DNA from: Paramecium sonneborni
Taxonomy: Eukaryota > Ciliophora > Oligohymenophorea > Peniculida > Parameciidae
Length of the DNA: 64,000 bases
Reading direction: 5' to 3'
Assembly: GCA_905182985.1 (NCBI GenBank)
Contig: CAJJDN010000133.1
Coordinates: forward strand, 269,236-333,235
Part shown: positions 36,020-49,869 of the stretch, piece after piece
Position numbering within the stretch: the first letter of the stretch is position 1
Layout of the letters: the number at the start of each line of letters is the position of its first letter
Notes under the pieces: model-generated
Databases searched by the model: none
Seen by the model: the letters and a program-made list of their open reading frames with translations, nothing else
Told to the model about the DNA's origin: nothing
Program-made: the position numbers and the translations under genes

Positions 36020-39000
36020 ATGATATTAAATTAAACCAGATTATATGGAATTTTGGTTGATATTTCAGGATCAATGAAAGAATCTTATAAAAAATTAGGA
36101 CAACAGAACAAAACTTTTAATTCAACATAGGAGCTTGATCAAAATAAATTAAATTCTGTTTGGAACTTTATTTTAAAAGTAATACAAAATAATGATTTGA
36201 AAAATGATTATATATTTTTGTCTGCTTTTGGATGTGAAAATGAAGTTGATGTTATTGATTTAATACCTTTTATTGCATCAATAATAAATACTTTAAAATT
36301 AATATCTTAAATAAAAGGTTTAAAAATATATAAAAAAAATAATGAAAAAGATTATTATACACTTTTGCACAATTTGGTAAGTGAAAATGGAGCACCTAAT
36401 TTACATAAATTTTATAAGATTATAAACTTAAAGGAAAACATTACATAATTTAAAGCTTAATTATTATATCATGAATTGAATAATAATAAATCATTATTAA
36501 AAGCTTTTATTGAATAATTACCATCCTAAGTTAAAATAAACAATACTAAACATAAGATTGAAGCTTTTTTTGCGACTTCTTATAACAATCCTTTGAAGTA
36601 AATTATTTAAAGGTACATAACTTAATATGAGAGTCAGCTAGATAATTATATTTCTTATGATACTATTTTTTAAAAGATTGAAAAATGTTTAAATGTAGTT
36701 AAGCAAGAATTAATTTCATATAATAATAATGAAATATCCAAAATTCAATAAGAATTAGTAGCAATTATGAATAGTTTGAAAAATAATTAATAATTTCAAA
36801 CTTCATAATAAAATCTAGAAAAATTAGAAAATATTTTATAATAATTGGCATCTATTTATAAAGAGATTTTAAATATTTTACATAAAAAGAGTTTCAATCC
36901 ATAAAAAATAATTCAAGAATAAACAAATTTATAATAAATATCAATAAAATCTGTTAAAAGTTTAATAGAATTAATAGGAATAGGATAAGAGGGATCCAAA
37001 ATTAGAATAGATATTGAAGACTTAAATATATTTAAATAATTTGAAAGTATAGCTTATGGTGGAACTCCACTATATAAATGTTTGGAATTGACACTTAATA
37101 GTTAATTCTAATAATTTAATAATAAATTTTTATTTATAGTATCAGATGGAGATTCAACTGATGGTAATCCTATTGAAAAGGCAAACCAATTAAAAGCTTA
37201 AGGATTTACAATATTTAGTTATTATATTACTACATCGATGAAAATCACATAAAATTAATTATATTCTAGAATAGAATTGATTAAGGGTGATGGAGCTAAA
37301 GCAATGTTTGAAATGAGTTCAGAAAAATCTAATTTTGAATTTCCATTGAGATGTATAGAGAAATATACAAATATAAAATTATCAGAAGAAGGAAAGAGTA
37401 GATTATTTTTATAAGGTAATGATCCTTAATAATTCTAATAATTTTTTGATTATTTTGTTAAAATATCACAAGATAATGATAAATTGATTGAGATCATTTG
37501 GAAAATAACATTAGAAAAATATATAAATTCTAGTGAAAAATTTGAAGCTAAATAATAAAATGGAGGATCATGTTATGCAAATGCAATAGCAGCTGCTTAT
37601 TCAATAATATTATCATAAAAAAATTAAGATTATCCTGGGTTCTTTTTTATTCGAGAAATTTTAATTAATAAATATGGGATAAATGGAGCATATACATTTT
37701 AAGTAGTCCAACAAACTTGTGATTATTTTGGATTAAAATATCGTCAAATAAAATCTGTGAGTTAAATAAAATAAGTTTTACATTAAGGAAGACCAATTAT
37801 TGCAAGGTTTGAATTATGTGAGGATTAATGGGATGCTGATAATGATGATTAAATAGGATTTAATTAATTTTNTTTTAAATATTTTACATAAAAAGAGTTT
37901 CAATCCATAAAAAATAATTCAAGAATAAACAAATTTATAATAAATATCAATAAAATCTGTTAAAAGTTTAATAGAATTAATAGGAATAGGATAAGAGGGA
38001 TCCAAAATTAGAATAGATATTGAAGACTTAAATATATTTAAATAATTTGAAAGTATAGCTTATGGTGGAACTCCACTATATAAATGTTTGGAATTGACAC
38101 TTAATAGTTAATTCTAATAATTTAATAATAAATTTTTATTTATAGTATCAGATGGAGATTCAACTGATGGTAATCCTATTGAAAAGGCAAACCAATTAAA
38201 AGCTTAAGGATTTACAATATTTAGTTATTATATTACTACATCGATGAAAATCACATAAAATTAATTATATTCTAGAATAGAATTGATTAAGGGTGATGGA
38301 GCTAAAGCAATGTTTGAAATGAGTTCAGAAAAATCTAATTTTGAATTTCCATTGAGATGTATAGAGAAATATACAAATATAAAATTATCAGAAGAAGGAA
38401 AGAGTAGATTATTTTTATAAGGTAATGATCCTTAATAATTCTAATAATTTTTTGATTATTTTGTTAAAATATCACAAGATAATGATAAATTGATTGAGAT
38501 CATTTGGAAAATAACATTAGAAAAATATATAAATTCTAGTGAAAAATTTGAAGCTAAATAATAAAATGGAGGATCATGTTATGCAAATGCAATAGCAGCT
38601 GCTTATTCAATAATATTATCATAAAAAAATTAAGATTATCCTGGGTTCTTTTTTATTCGAGAAATTTTAATTAATAAATATGGGATAAATGGAGCATATA
38701 CATTTTAAGTAGTCCAACAAACTTGTGATTATTTTGGATTAAAATATCGTCAAATAAAATCTGTGAGTTAAATAAAATAAGTTTTACATTAAGGAAGACC
38801 AATTATTGCAAGGTTTGAATTATGTGAGGATTAATGGGATGCTGATAATGATGATTAAATAGGATTTAATTAATTTTTTAGAAAAAATCCAACAGGAATT
38901 TTAGAGAATGTTGGACCATAATCAAATAAAAAAAAGAGTGGACATGTAGTTATTTTGAAAGATTATACTAATGATTATTATACATTTATAAATTCATGGG

Positions 39001-39338
39001 GTATTGATTGGGGAGATAAAGGTTATTTTAGATTAAAAGATTTGAATGTTTTAAATATGGAGTTTATAGAAATATATTATGATTATAATGATTTAACAGA
39101 AGTAGAGAAATAGATGTTTAAGAATAATGTAGGGATAGAAATAACAAATTTTTATTAGAATCATTTAAGTTGTTTAGGAAATATATAATATAGGTGTGTA
39201 AATTGTAATTCTAAATCAAAAATAAAAGAATATAAGGGAAATTATAATGAAGCAGAATGTCCAAAATGTAATAAGAGATTTTAACCGGAAGCTCTTGGTA
39301 AATTATTTGCTGATTATATATATAAGAAGAATAGATGA
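36020..39338 (+). CDS. von Willebrand A / papain-like peptidase / zinc-ribbon fusion
   Basis: The frame opens at ATG 36020 and ends at TGA 39336-39338. As printed it is interrupted by an N and a duplicated 1005 bp; removing one copy and the N leaves 771 codons with no intron. Domain 1: vWA fold with the metal-site motif VDISGSMKES at residues about 14-23 and SDGDSTDG further on; a long charged helical insert lies between them. Domain 2: C1 (papain) peptidase with QQNGGSCYANAIAAAYS (nucleophile Cys; Gln six residues before it as in papain), GHVVILKDY (His) and NSWGIDWGDKGYF (Asn). Domain 3: two CxxC pairs (RCVNC, CPKC), a zinc ribbon. No signal peptide, so probably a cytosolic protease that may be recruited through the vWA domain. 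Substrate unknown. Confidence 0.88.
36867..38877. repeat. Perfect 1005-bp direct duplication split by N (assembly overlap)
   Basis: 36867-37871 equals 37873-38877 with N at 37872 between. It lies wholly inside the vWA-peptidase gene, where it would duplicate part of the vWA domain together with the catalytic Cys region and break the frame. Removing it gives an intact 770-residue protein, which argues for an unmerged contig overlap. Confidence 0.93.
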
Positions 39339-39388
39339 TTGATAAATATAGAATAAATAATTAATATAAAAATATTATATATATAAAT

Positions 39389-42300
39389 TCAATGCTTACG
39401 TTTTTTTTAAGGACATTTATCAGCAGCTCCAATTTTAACCATTTTAATATTAGATAATTAGACAAGATATGAACCATCAGGTTGAGGATCAAAAGAATAG
39501 ATATTAAATTCTGCAGAAGCAGGATAATAATGATCTTTATAAAAATCAAGTCTCATTTCATTTTATATTTAACTATATTAATAATATTTAAATACCTTTT
39601 TAAGACTTAATACTTAATAACAAAGAGACCATTTTTGTCACTCTTTGTTTCAGCATTCAAATCAGTATAAGTAATACCATTCCATTATTTGAGTTTAACA
39701 TTGACACCTTCTAAGCCTCTCCAATCTAATTAGTTATTACAATCAAATTCTGCCATTACTACACCACTAATTGATGAATATTAATAATATTTAGTAAGTT
39801 ATCCTTAGAATTCTGGTGTTACTTCAGCTTCAGTAGATACTTTTACTATCTCACTATTTGGAGTTATATTAAATCTATGAGATGTTTATTTAAATTTGGC
39901 TGTTTCTTATGTTATTACTAAACATTCAACTTTAGAATTACAATTCATTAACATATCCCATTCAACTTTATAATTACCTTTATTATCAGTATTTGTTTTT
40001 ATATCAATAGGTCTATTGTCTTTACCAAATGCATCACATTACATAGAAACTGGAACATTTGATGGAGCTATCCCTCCTTAAGAAGTAACTTAACCATCTA
40101 TCTCAAAAGGTAAATAATCATCATAAGTTTATTTTGGAAACATTAATTCTGATTTATTATCATTTGTATGAAATGGTAATGTAACTTTATGAATTTATCC
40201 ACTGCCATCTTAAAATTATTCAGTTAACTAATATTTTATTCCAAATTATAATTAATCATCTATTAATTACCATTTCCCATCAGATCCTGTTTTCGTTTCT
40301 AATTATTTTGTTACTGGATCTGATATTAATTTTACTAATACTCCTTATTACCCTTTACCTTTTGGACCTATTATTTCACCCCCAACTGTTAACTTTGTAT
40401 TTGTAGGAGTCAATTCTTATTTTATTTTTATTGCAGGCAATTCAATCTCAGGACCTTTACATTCAAATTCTATTTTATCACTTTTTGTATCTTTATATTT
40501 ATCTGCTGATATATCTAATATAAAAGATCCATCAGTGTTTTTATAACAAGGTATTTATAAACTAAATTTACCATTTACATCAGATTTCCCAGTTATTTTA
40601 TTCTTTTCAGTTCCTTTTACAACTGGTTCTAATTATTCAACTGTTAAAGTAGATACAGGAGATGCTTTTCCTTATGGATCATTTAATGTTGATGAAACTG
40701 TTGCCTTTAAAATTATTCTATCTAATGCAGCATTTTATATTATTTCTTAATCTTTATTTGTTATTATTTCTATGTTAGCAGATTTGTATGTATTAAAATC
40801 TGGATGATTTATTTATATCACTGCCTTATAATTTTAATCTTGCACAGCACCAAAACTTAAAGAATACTTACCATTTAAATCAGATTTTGTTTTAAGTTAA
40901 GAAGCTAATGGATCTGAAGGACTTAATGTTATTTCTATGTCTGCATTCTATGCATTTTTAGTTATACCACTGCTGTCTGTTAATACACCTGATACAGTTA
41001 TTTGAACTTTCTTTGTAGACACCTATATTGCTTTTAGTTTTATATTCTTTTCACCACATGTAAATACTTATGGAGGCAATGGTGATTTAGGAAATTAATC
41101 TGATTATATATCCATTTTTAAAGTTGTTGAAACACTATTATAACATTGAAAGGGTATTGAGAATTCTCCTTTAGGAGCAGATGTAAATTTATTATATAAT
41201 TAACTATTTTCCATTTAGGGAATAGAACTTATTATTTCAACTTTAGCATTTTCTGCAGGTTTATTTTATGAGTCAACCAAAGATCCACTAATTGTACAAT
41301 CAATTACTACTCTCTTTAATGAAATATTTTGATTAATTTACAATTTTTCTTCTTTTCCCTTTAATTATAAATTAGTATTAGATGTTTAAAATTATGGTGA
41401 AGCATCAACAGTAATTGTTGCATCATAAATAATATCTCTTAGTAGTTCAAATTTAAATGTGAATGTTCCATCATTTGAGCTTTTAATTTTGATTAATTAA
41501 TCAGTAAGTGGATCTTTTTATTTTAAAGATAGGCTCATTTGTATTTCAGGTAATTTATCTTCAAGTTTAGTTTCATCAATTAACTTACCACTTATTGTAT
41601 AAATAGTTGATTTGAATTTACTTTTAATAGTGATTCCATCAGCTTAGAAATTTGGAGGACTTAATTCAACTTTGAATCCATTATCTTAAATGATATCTTT
41701 TGGTTTTATCAAACATTGAATTTTATCATCATGTTTTGCTAATACTTAAAATTAGACATCAATATTTCCATTTTTATCTGTTGTAAAATCTTTATTAATA
41801 GGACCTTTTGAATCCTTGAAACCTTAACAACTCAAATTCATATTCACAGGTTATGTCAATGTTCCTTTTTCCATCTCTATTTTACCTTTTATATTTGCAT
41901 TAACTAAATCAACATAATTTATATCCTTTAATGAAACTTTTTAATTATCACTTTAAACTGTAAAACTTTATTCTAATTTCTAATCTTATTTATTAATATC
42001 TTAATATTTGATAATAGCTTTGTATTCTGTATTAGGATATATCTTAGGAACAGTTGCTAACCAAGTACCGTCACTTTAAGTTTTTGAAGTTATTGTAGAA
42101 CTTTCTGGTTATGTTGAGATTGTTAATGGTAAATTTGCAACTGGTTTTCCATGAGGATCTACTACTTTACCTGCTAATATAGCTTTTATTTCTATTTTTT
42201 ATAATGTTAAACTTAAAGGATTTAATTCTATTTATGGTTAAGAACATTTAAATTTTGAACTTTTAACTTTTTATTCTTCAAATTAAGGTACATCAATTTA

Positions 42301-45257
42301 GAATGCAACAATATATTCAAAATCTTTATAACATTCAAAATCGGCAATAAATGATCCTTTTTCATCATCTTTTATAGCTAAATTGTAGTATTTTGAATTC
42401 AACATTAATGGTTCCGATGAAGTCATTTTAATTGTAGCATTTGGAATAGGTTTCTTATTACTATCTAGAAGTATAGAATGTAATTTAGTCAGCATAGTAA
42501 TTCTATCCAATTCAAAGTTTTCAGTTAATGTAACAGATTATAAGCACTTTTCTTCAAATTACTTATCCTAAGCTTTGAACAAAGGATTAGAAACTGAGAT
42601 TTAAAATTTTAGATTATATGCTTAAATAGCTTTAAAGTTAAATTAATATGAACCGTCTTTTCCAGTTTTAGTACTTAATTTAGATTATGTTTCTGTACTT
42701 TAATAATGTTTTTTATAGAATAAATATTATTCTATTAAATGTTTATTTTGTACATATATATCTTAAGGTGTAATAATTAAAACAACATCCGCATTTTCTA
42801 TTGTTGAGATCACTTTAGTTTTATCACTAATCATTCCTTTTATTATAATGTCTACAGTGTTATAAGTAACTGGAATATTAGTACTAGCAGACCAATTAGG
42901 TGCTTTTACTTCAACATTTATTTTTATAGGTTAAACAGAGGAAATTGGATTTTTTTAAGCTTATCCAGATTATCCTTATGTTCCTGATTATCCTGATGGA
43001 ACTGAAGCATTAGTGACTACACATTATAATGGTTTATCTGATCCAGATAATGTTTCTAATTCAACAGAATATGTTCCATCTTATTTAGTAATAGTTTCTA
43101 CAACAATAGGTTTACCATCTCTCCCTTTAGAATCACATGTAATTACTAATGGAATAGGAACTGCTGCTTTTCCATCAGTAGGTGTTATTTTACCAGATAA
43201 TTTGACTTTGACAAATCTTTAGTACCCAATTATTGGAAAAGTATAAGTTTATTCTTTATCTAGAGATGGCGTAAAATTAGAAGAAACTTCAGTCAATTAT
43301 TTATTATCATTCATGTATTCTATAGTAAATTTATAATTAGTTGAAGGAATAACTGTGAGATTGTCAATTTACCAATTACCATTAGCATCTGTAGTTAAAT
43401 TAGGATTAGCAACAGTTAAAGTAGGATCAGATTTAAATTTAAGTGCTAATCCTTTCATAGGTTTTTAATCTACATCTATAACTTAACCCTTTATTGTAAG
43501 ACGAGAAGTAGATTTAGATAAAGTAATTTAGGTTTTAATTAAATCCTAATTTTAACATTCTAATTAAGGTGTCTTATATGTGATTGGAATATATTATTAA
43601 ACTTAAAATACAAAGGTTGCTGTAAACTTTTAATCTTCATAACAAGCAAAAATACATTCAAATGTACCACTATTTAATATTAAATATAAAGTACTCTTAT
43701 TTGCCAATTATTTCTTTATTATAAAGTGATTTATCATTCATTAGAGGAGTACTTTCAATTATTTTAATATTAGCATTTTAAATAGGAATTCCATTTGAAT
43801 CTAATAATTTATCTTTTATTGTTATTTTTTTAATTTTCCTATCAAGAATAACATCAAATTTTAATTAGAATGGTTATTTTGAAGAAACATTGATATTTTT
43901 AGGTGGAATAATTTAATCTACAAATCCTTTTGCTGTAACTGTTGCTTTAACTTATAAATTTTGATTTGAAGGAACAAAGATATGTACTTTAAATTTACCT
44001 TGAGCATCAGTTATTACTTTAACTGGTTATATACTGTCTATTATTGTAAATACTATTTCAGCACCAGAAACATATTAAACTAATTTAGATGAATCTGTTA
44101 TAACTCCTGAAATCTAAAATAATAATATAAAATATAATATACTTCTAAATCACCAGAAGCATCTTGTAATTTAATTACACCTAAATCATGAGTAAATTAA
44201 TCTTTTTTAATATTTAAATCAAAATCTTAATCAAACTCTAAATTTTAACTGAGATATCCATTTTTTGTTAATTCTTCTTTTATATGTAATTTAGGAGTAG
44301 CTTTTAGATCATATATAATAGATATTTTTCCATCAGATCCACTAATTACATTATTTTCTTATAATTATTGATTTGAACCCAAATTGATTGCTGTTACTTT
44401 CATTTTCGCTCCTGGCAATGGTTTTTAATTTTAATCTTAGACAATAGCAGATAAAATATATTTAAATTGACCAGGAGATAAATCAATTTTAACTGATAAT
44501 TCATATTTCTTTTCTCTATTATATAATAAATGAATTTTATTACGGCCATAAAACGAACTCTTAAGAATTTCTATTTAATTGTTAAGTATTCCAATACTCT
44601 AATTTCGATGCAGTGTACAATACTATAAATGAACCTCCAGTTGTAGGTAATAAAAATCGAACATTTTCTTCTCCTTTTTCATTTGTTACTGCTATGAATT
44701 TAACTTCTTTTGTCTATTTATTAATATCTAAATATATAGCAGTAAATTGAATTAATACTCCAGGTAATGGTTTTGAATTTGACAGAGTTTTTATCTTTAA
44801 TTACAATAGATATTTACAAAGATTAAGCCACGCTAAAATACATCTTTTACATAAACATCAGATTAAGTAAATTAAACTCCTCCATTAAAAACTATTGTTC
44901 CACTATTGTCAGCTATTCCATTAATCTAAGCTGATGCTTAAATGTCATTAAAGCTTGTTGATGCAACAGCAATAATTTAGTAAGAATTTTATTTTACAAA
45001 TTTTCCAGTCATTGTAACTGTACCACTGCTGTCTGTCATTAGATTCTTCTCCCCTATATAAGAATTGCCATTCCTAATATTTATATAACCAACTACTTCA
45101 CATTTATAATCACCCCTGATAAAGCATAAGCTGAAAAATCTATTACTTTTATCACTATTTTATAATTCACTTCTTCTAGTTTCACTACTTACATCTCAAA
45201 ATCCTACCCAAAACAACTACCACCCAAAACAACCAATAATAACAAAGATTTTAGCAT
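39389..45257 (-). CDS. Giant secreted protein of immunoglobulin-like repeats
   Basis: ATG 45257 to TGA 39389-39391, nearly 5.9 kb with several introns (for example 44 bp into the gene, near 44800 and 44550, and 39573-39595). The start MLKSLLLLVVLGG is a signal peptide. The rest is built of many modules of about 90-110 residues with a shared rhythm: a strand with GxLxD, then KPIPNATIKM-like, then DEKGSFIADF or SDGTWLATVP, as in invasin/carboxypeptidase-regulatory type beta sandwiches. No membrane span near the basic end KCPQKKRKH. Such proteins are usually extracellular matrix or surface components; TPGPG or cysteine motifs are absent. I did not resolve every intron, so the exact length (about 1,850 residues) is an estimate. 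Confidence 0.75.
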
Positions 45258-45461
45258 ATTTTGAATTTAACAATATAAATTAATTATAAACACTAGACCA
45301 CTCTATCCAAATAAACAATCTCTATTCTTACACTCCTCTCTCTTAATTATGTACTTCATCAGAAAACATAAGAATATTATAACAACTAATTTATCAAAAA
45401 TATAATTTAATTCACATTAGGATTATCAGTTCATATTTATTTCAATTATTCCTATTTTAAA

Positions 45462-46368
45462 ATGTTTTTGTAAAGATAAGTACCTAGATAAACATATTCA
45501 GAACACTTATAAGTTTTTGCTGCATCCAGTTATGGTCGCCCACAAATTAATAATGGAAATAAGATATTGTTACCAGCATCAGCACTTTAATAATTGATTT
45601 TTATTAAACAAAATGGACCTATGATCTTTAAAATTTCCTCAACACAATCATAAAGATTTACATATGTTGGAGTACTTGAATTTGTAGCAGAAGAAGGTAC
45701 TTGTATTATACCAGATTGGCTATTTGAAAATATGAACTTTTTTCCAGAATGTTTTGTTTTAATCAGCCTTGAAAAAAGCCTACCTCTTGTATCTTAATTC
45801 TATTTATAAATTTAGGGTAAATTAATTAAGATTTAACCTCATGAAACTGCTTTCGTTGATCTTCCTGATCCAAGAGCTATTCTAGAAAACTAATTTAGAA
45901 ATTACATATGTCTAACTTAAGGAGAAACAATCACTATAACATTTAATAAGAATAAATATATGATTGATATTGTAGAAGTATAACCGAAAACAGAAAAGCT
46001 TGCAGTCTGCATTAATGAAGCAGATGTTGAAATCGATTTCTTATAACCATTAGTACTCAAATTTTTTAAAATAGGATTATAACGAAACACCTCTCCCAAA
46101 TCTAATTAAAAACAATTCTTCTTTGGGTATGGAATAAGATTAATAGCTATAATAATAATAATAAGCTGTATTTACTGGAAAAGGAGTGAGATTAGATGGT
46201 AAAACTGGAGTGACTCAACCAAGAAAATAGTCAGAAGATGTTAAAATTGTTTCTGAGCCATATAATCCAAGAAAAAATAAGTTAGTGAATGGACTTCGAT
46301 AAAGTGAAGAAGCTCAAATATTTATGGGTAGTTGCACTAAAGTTGGAGCATAAAAAAAATAACTTTGA
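45462..46368 (+). CDS. UFD1: Ubiquitin fusion degradation protein 1
   Basis: ATG 45462 to TGA 46366-46368, one 22-nt intron (46053-46074), 294 residues. The UFD1 N-domain is clear: NGNKILLPASALQQL, GPMIFKISST, YVGVLEFVAEEGTCIIPDWL, FENMNFFP and the double-psi barrel end PHETAFVDLPDPRAILENQF, RNYICLTQGETITI. UFD1 pairs with NPL4 as a cofactor of the CDC48/p97 ATPase and delivers ubiquitylated substrates for extraction and degradation. After the intron a short linker leads to FTGKGVRLDGK, which matches the C-terminal p97/NPL4-binding part of the family. The length is in the normal range. Unspliced, the C-terminus would be replaced by a false hydrophobic segment, so the intron is well supported. 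Confidence 0.95.
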
Positions 46369-46800
46369 GTTTGGATTATTTATTTCATTAAAAAATTTTA
46401 TATTTCTTAGATATTTTGATTACGCTTGATCAAATTGGAAATTTTTGTAAAAGTCTATTAAAATTTTTTATATTATTTCCCTAAATGATTGTTTCATTCT
46501 ATAAATTCTTTAATAATTATTGATTTTTTTATATTTTTATTTCCATAATTATACTTTATTAACTTTTAGTATGCATAAAAAAATTTAATTTTGATTTCGA
46601 TTTCGATTTCTTATTTCAAAATCATTTTTACTATTTATATGATGAAAAAGTATTAAAATTTATTTATCATTTTCAATTTTTAGAATACACTTTGTATCNA
46701 TTAATGAATTTACAACAAAAATACAGCAAGATATTAAACAACTATATATAATTGAATATTAATTAAATTAAAAAAATTTAAATATATTTAAATTCAATTT
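46369..46800. other. AT-rich spacer with assembly gap N at 46699
   Basis: No protein-like frame. A short triplication of GATTTC lies near 46594-46611. The N at 46699 marks a join; unlike the three other N positions, the flanks are not duplicated, so here the true gap size and content are unknown. Confidence 0.6.
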
Positions 46801-47399
46801 CTAGGAATCTATTATTAAAATTGGCATTGATACTTTTAAGTTAAATTTCAAGTAAAGCCAAATTCAATGATCTATAATATATGATAAACTATTATTAGGT
46901 TTATAACCAAATTCTAAGATTGGTTGAGAATCTTTGTTAAAATAAAAAAAAATATAAAGGAATTCTACTTTTTAAATTCTTCATAATCATACATATATAC
47001 AAAAGATTCTCCTAAACTTTTTGCTCATATAAGTTATTTTATTATTTTTATAATATTGTTTTTTTTTTAAATTTGGATGGACTTAGGGGTTATTATAATT
47101 TCATTTCTTTATAAAGAATGATATATAATGGAAAAAGTAAATGAATGAGATTAGCTAAAAACAAAATTGACTAGATTAAAATTCTTATATTATTATTATT
47201 AATTTATTGTATACTACTTCCAATTCTATTCTTCAAATAAAAACACCTTGTTTAGTTATTATTACCATTATCAATTCCTGAGATTTCATTAATATTTATT
47301 GAACATGATTTTAATTATTAATTTAAATAAAAACCAGATATATTATAAAATATTGAGCAATCTGCATAAAAGTTTCCTTATCATATTTCTAACATTTAG

Positions 47400-48215
47400 T
47401 AATTGTTCAATTGATAAAGATACATTCCATAAAATGATTTTAGAAATTTTAAATAAAAACTTAGATCACTATATTTATCTTCTTAACATTTAATTTGGAT
47501 CATAAAGTATATCCATCCATCTTTACTTATATTAATTTGATCATCACATTATCCATTTATATTATTGATATTATCTTCACATTAGATTTATTGGTATCCT
47601 AATTCACAAATAAAATAGATTCCTTTTTAAAATTGCAATTACACTATTTTCATATATATTTGGACAAGGTTTGATTGTAGATTAATCAAATTTTGAGCAT
47701 TTATTATTATATTGAAATTAATAATTAAAACATTTATCATCATCAAATTATTAATATATATTAATTCTTAATCAACAAAAATTAAACGACATTTATCAAA
47801 TTCCATAATTAAATTTATTTCACATTAAGTGTATATTTCAGGATGTCAAATATATAAATTATTATCACACTATTTATAACATTAAATCAAAAAACTTTCT
47901 TATAATTTTGAACAGGCTATGGAATATTTAAATTGATATCTATACAAAAATTGTATAATTTTATAAATTTATTATATATATATTTTATGGATATGAGCAA
48001 TTTGATACCACTTTTTATATCATCCTTATATTTTCACATGATAAAACATTCAATATTTGTTCGACCAAAACAAGTCTCACAAAATTTATATTAAAGTTAA
48101 CAGATTGAATTATCATAGGTTGGATAAAAATCATCAATACAAATATATTATCCATTTTAAAAGTTTTCTATTGTTGAACATACACTAAATAGAACTTAAG
48201 CATTAACTAAATTCT
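47400..48215 (-). pseudogene. Remnant or unresolved gene of a Cys-rich surface-type protein
   Basis: Minus-strand segments rich in paired cysteines appear in different frames: NGQYICIDDFYPTYDNSICQ with YKFCETCFGRTNIECF; then KCFNYQFQYNNKCSKFDQ with KPCPNIYENSV; then GIYFICELGYQQIQCED with NINGQCDDQ. They resemble the cysteine spacing of ciliate surface proteins and furin-like repeats. TGA codons and frame changes between the blocks could be short introns, but I could not build a continuous model, and decay seems as likely. No start codon with a signal peptide was found. Confidence 0.35.
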
Positions 48216-49339
48216 TTTATATTCATATTTCTTTATTTTATAAAAAAGGCTTTCTTTTTTTTTGTTTAAGTAGAATTATCTTAAAAAGATAAACAAAAAA
48301 TTGAGAAGTGCAACTCCAACAAGAAGAAGGATAGTCTAAACAGTTAACTGTAGGTGTATTACATATTGATTAGACAAATATTCATCTTAAGAAAACTATA
48401 TTTAATTTGAATTATAAGTATACTAATTATATAAATTATTATCTATTTTAATTTGTAAAATATAAAAAACAAGGTTAAAAATAAAAGTTATAAACAGCAC
48501 ACTATGATTAAAAAAAGGTTCTTTATTTGGCCCAAAACATTCTAATATAAGCGTCATTTAATTACTATTATTACTTATTCTTTTTTTAATTCTCTGAACT
48601 GATATTTTGTACTATCTGAATGAGGATGATATGCATTGCTTATTGATTTTTCAACTTGAGTAATAGAATGAATTTAATATATAAATAGACAATCAATTTT
48701 GAAATTAGTCAATATAAAATCCAATAGTGCACTATTATGAAGTTTTAATATGCTAAATGTTGTTTAAGATTTTATCTTATACCCAAACATATTGACCTAC
48801 AAAAACCAATAGGTATTTGAACCTTTTTAGAAATTAACACCATTAAATTCTAAAATCTAAAATTTTGAATCTAATTATAAGTATATATTTAAGATATTTC
48901 AACATCATAATCTTAAAAATATGAATTGATAAGATTCTAATAAGATTGAGAACAATTCCATATGCAATTACATTAATTTGAACTTAATTAATCTTATACT
49001 TAATTTTTAATTATAAGTTCCACTTCTGCAAGTTATGAATGATATAGAACACAAGTCAAACTAATTGTTAATGAATTTCTAGTTTTGTTATAGATGATGT
49101 ATATTATGTATAATTATTCCCTTATGATCTTAATAGAAATGAATATGGAGGTATAACAAAAAATCCATATAATTCATACCTTTTTCACTTTGTACATCAC
49201 TTACAACAAGAAGAGTACGCTTAGGTATTTAAATCTTGATTTTATGAGTTTGAATATTGGTGCATAATAAGTATTATTATATATAAATTTAATTTATATA
49301 TATAATTTTTAATAAAGAATGTCCTAAAAGTAATAACGA
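48216..49339. other. Gene-poor stretch, weak coding traces
   Basis: Minus-strand fragments such as KRTLLVVSDVQSEKGMNYMD (about 49200) and NGVNFQKGSNTYWFLQVNMF (about 48800) look like protein but are isolated by TGA codons and frame shifts. I cannot support a gene here. Confidence 0.35.
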
Positions 49340-49633
49340 TCAAAATGCTTAAGACTACAGACAAAGTTCATCTAAACTCATTTCAATAGAAATTGGAAAT
49401 GACCTCTATAGAACTATTTAGTAATTCAATAAAAATAATTCATATATTATTGAATTTACGATTAAGATATTCAACTAGAATTCAACGAGGAAGGTTTATC
49501 TATCTATATTGGAATCAATTACAATAGACTTCTCTGCTACTGCTTTTTAAATATCATTTAATTATATATATTAAGCAACTTGTATTACATTACTTTCTTT
49601 ATTATAAATTGGTAATCTTAGTTGATTGGACAT
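49340..49633 (-). CDS. Small hypothetical protein, 97 aa
   Basis: ATG 49633 to TGA 49340-49342 in one frame under the ciliate code. The N-terminal half is soluble in character (SNQLRLPIYNKESNVIQVAQ, then DIQKAVAEKSIVIDSNIDRQ); the middle is hydrophobic (LNILIVNSIIYELFLLNYQI). A longer intron could remove the hydrophobic part. Neighbouring DNA is gene-poor on both sides, so it may be the surviving 5' end of a larger, decayed gene. No family recognised. Confidence 0.42.
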
Positions 49634-49869
49634 TTTTATTAATTCTTTTTCTTTTTTGTTTATGTTTACACTTTCTTTTCAGAATTTAAAAGTGTTATTT
49701 ACATTAATTTTTTTAAATAACAAATATGTATTTATCAGAATTTATTGCAATCAAATTAAACTAAATTTTTATTATAATGATTAAATGTGGTCTTTAATTA
49801 AGAAGCCATTTTAAAGGCAATCTCAAATACTAAAATTTAGAACTAGAGCTCTTTTAAGTTATTTATTTG

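Noticed and set aside
43013..43222. Plus-strand ORF of 69 codons
   Set aside because: Antisense to a repeat of the giant immunoglobulin-like gene; repeat periodicity lies on the minus strand.
48800..48840. tRNA-like GGTTCAAATACC box on the minus strand
   Set aside because: No matching acceptor, D-arm or anticodon stem could be folded around it.
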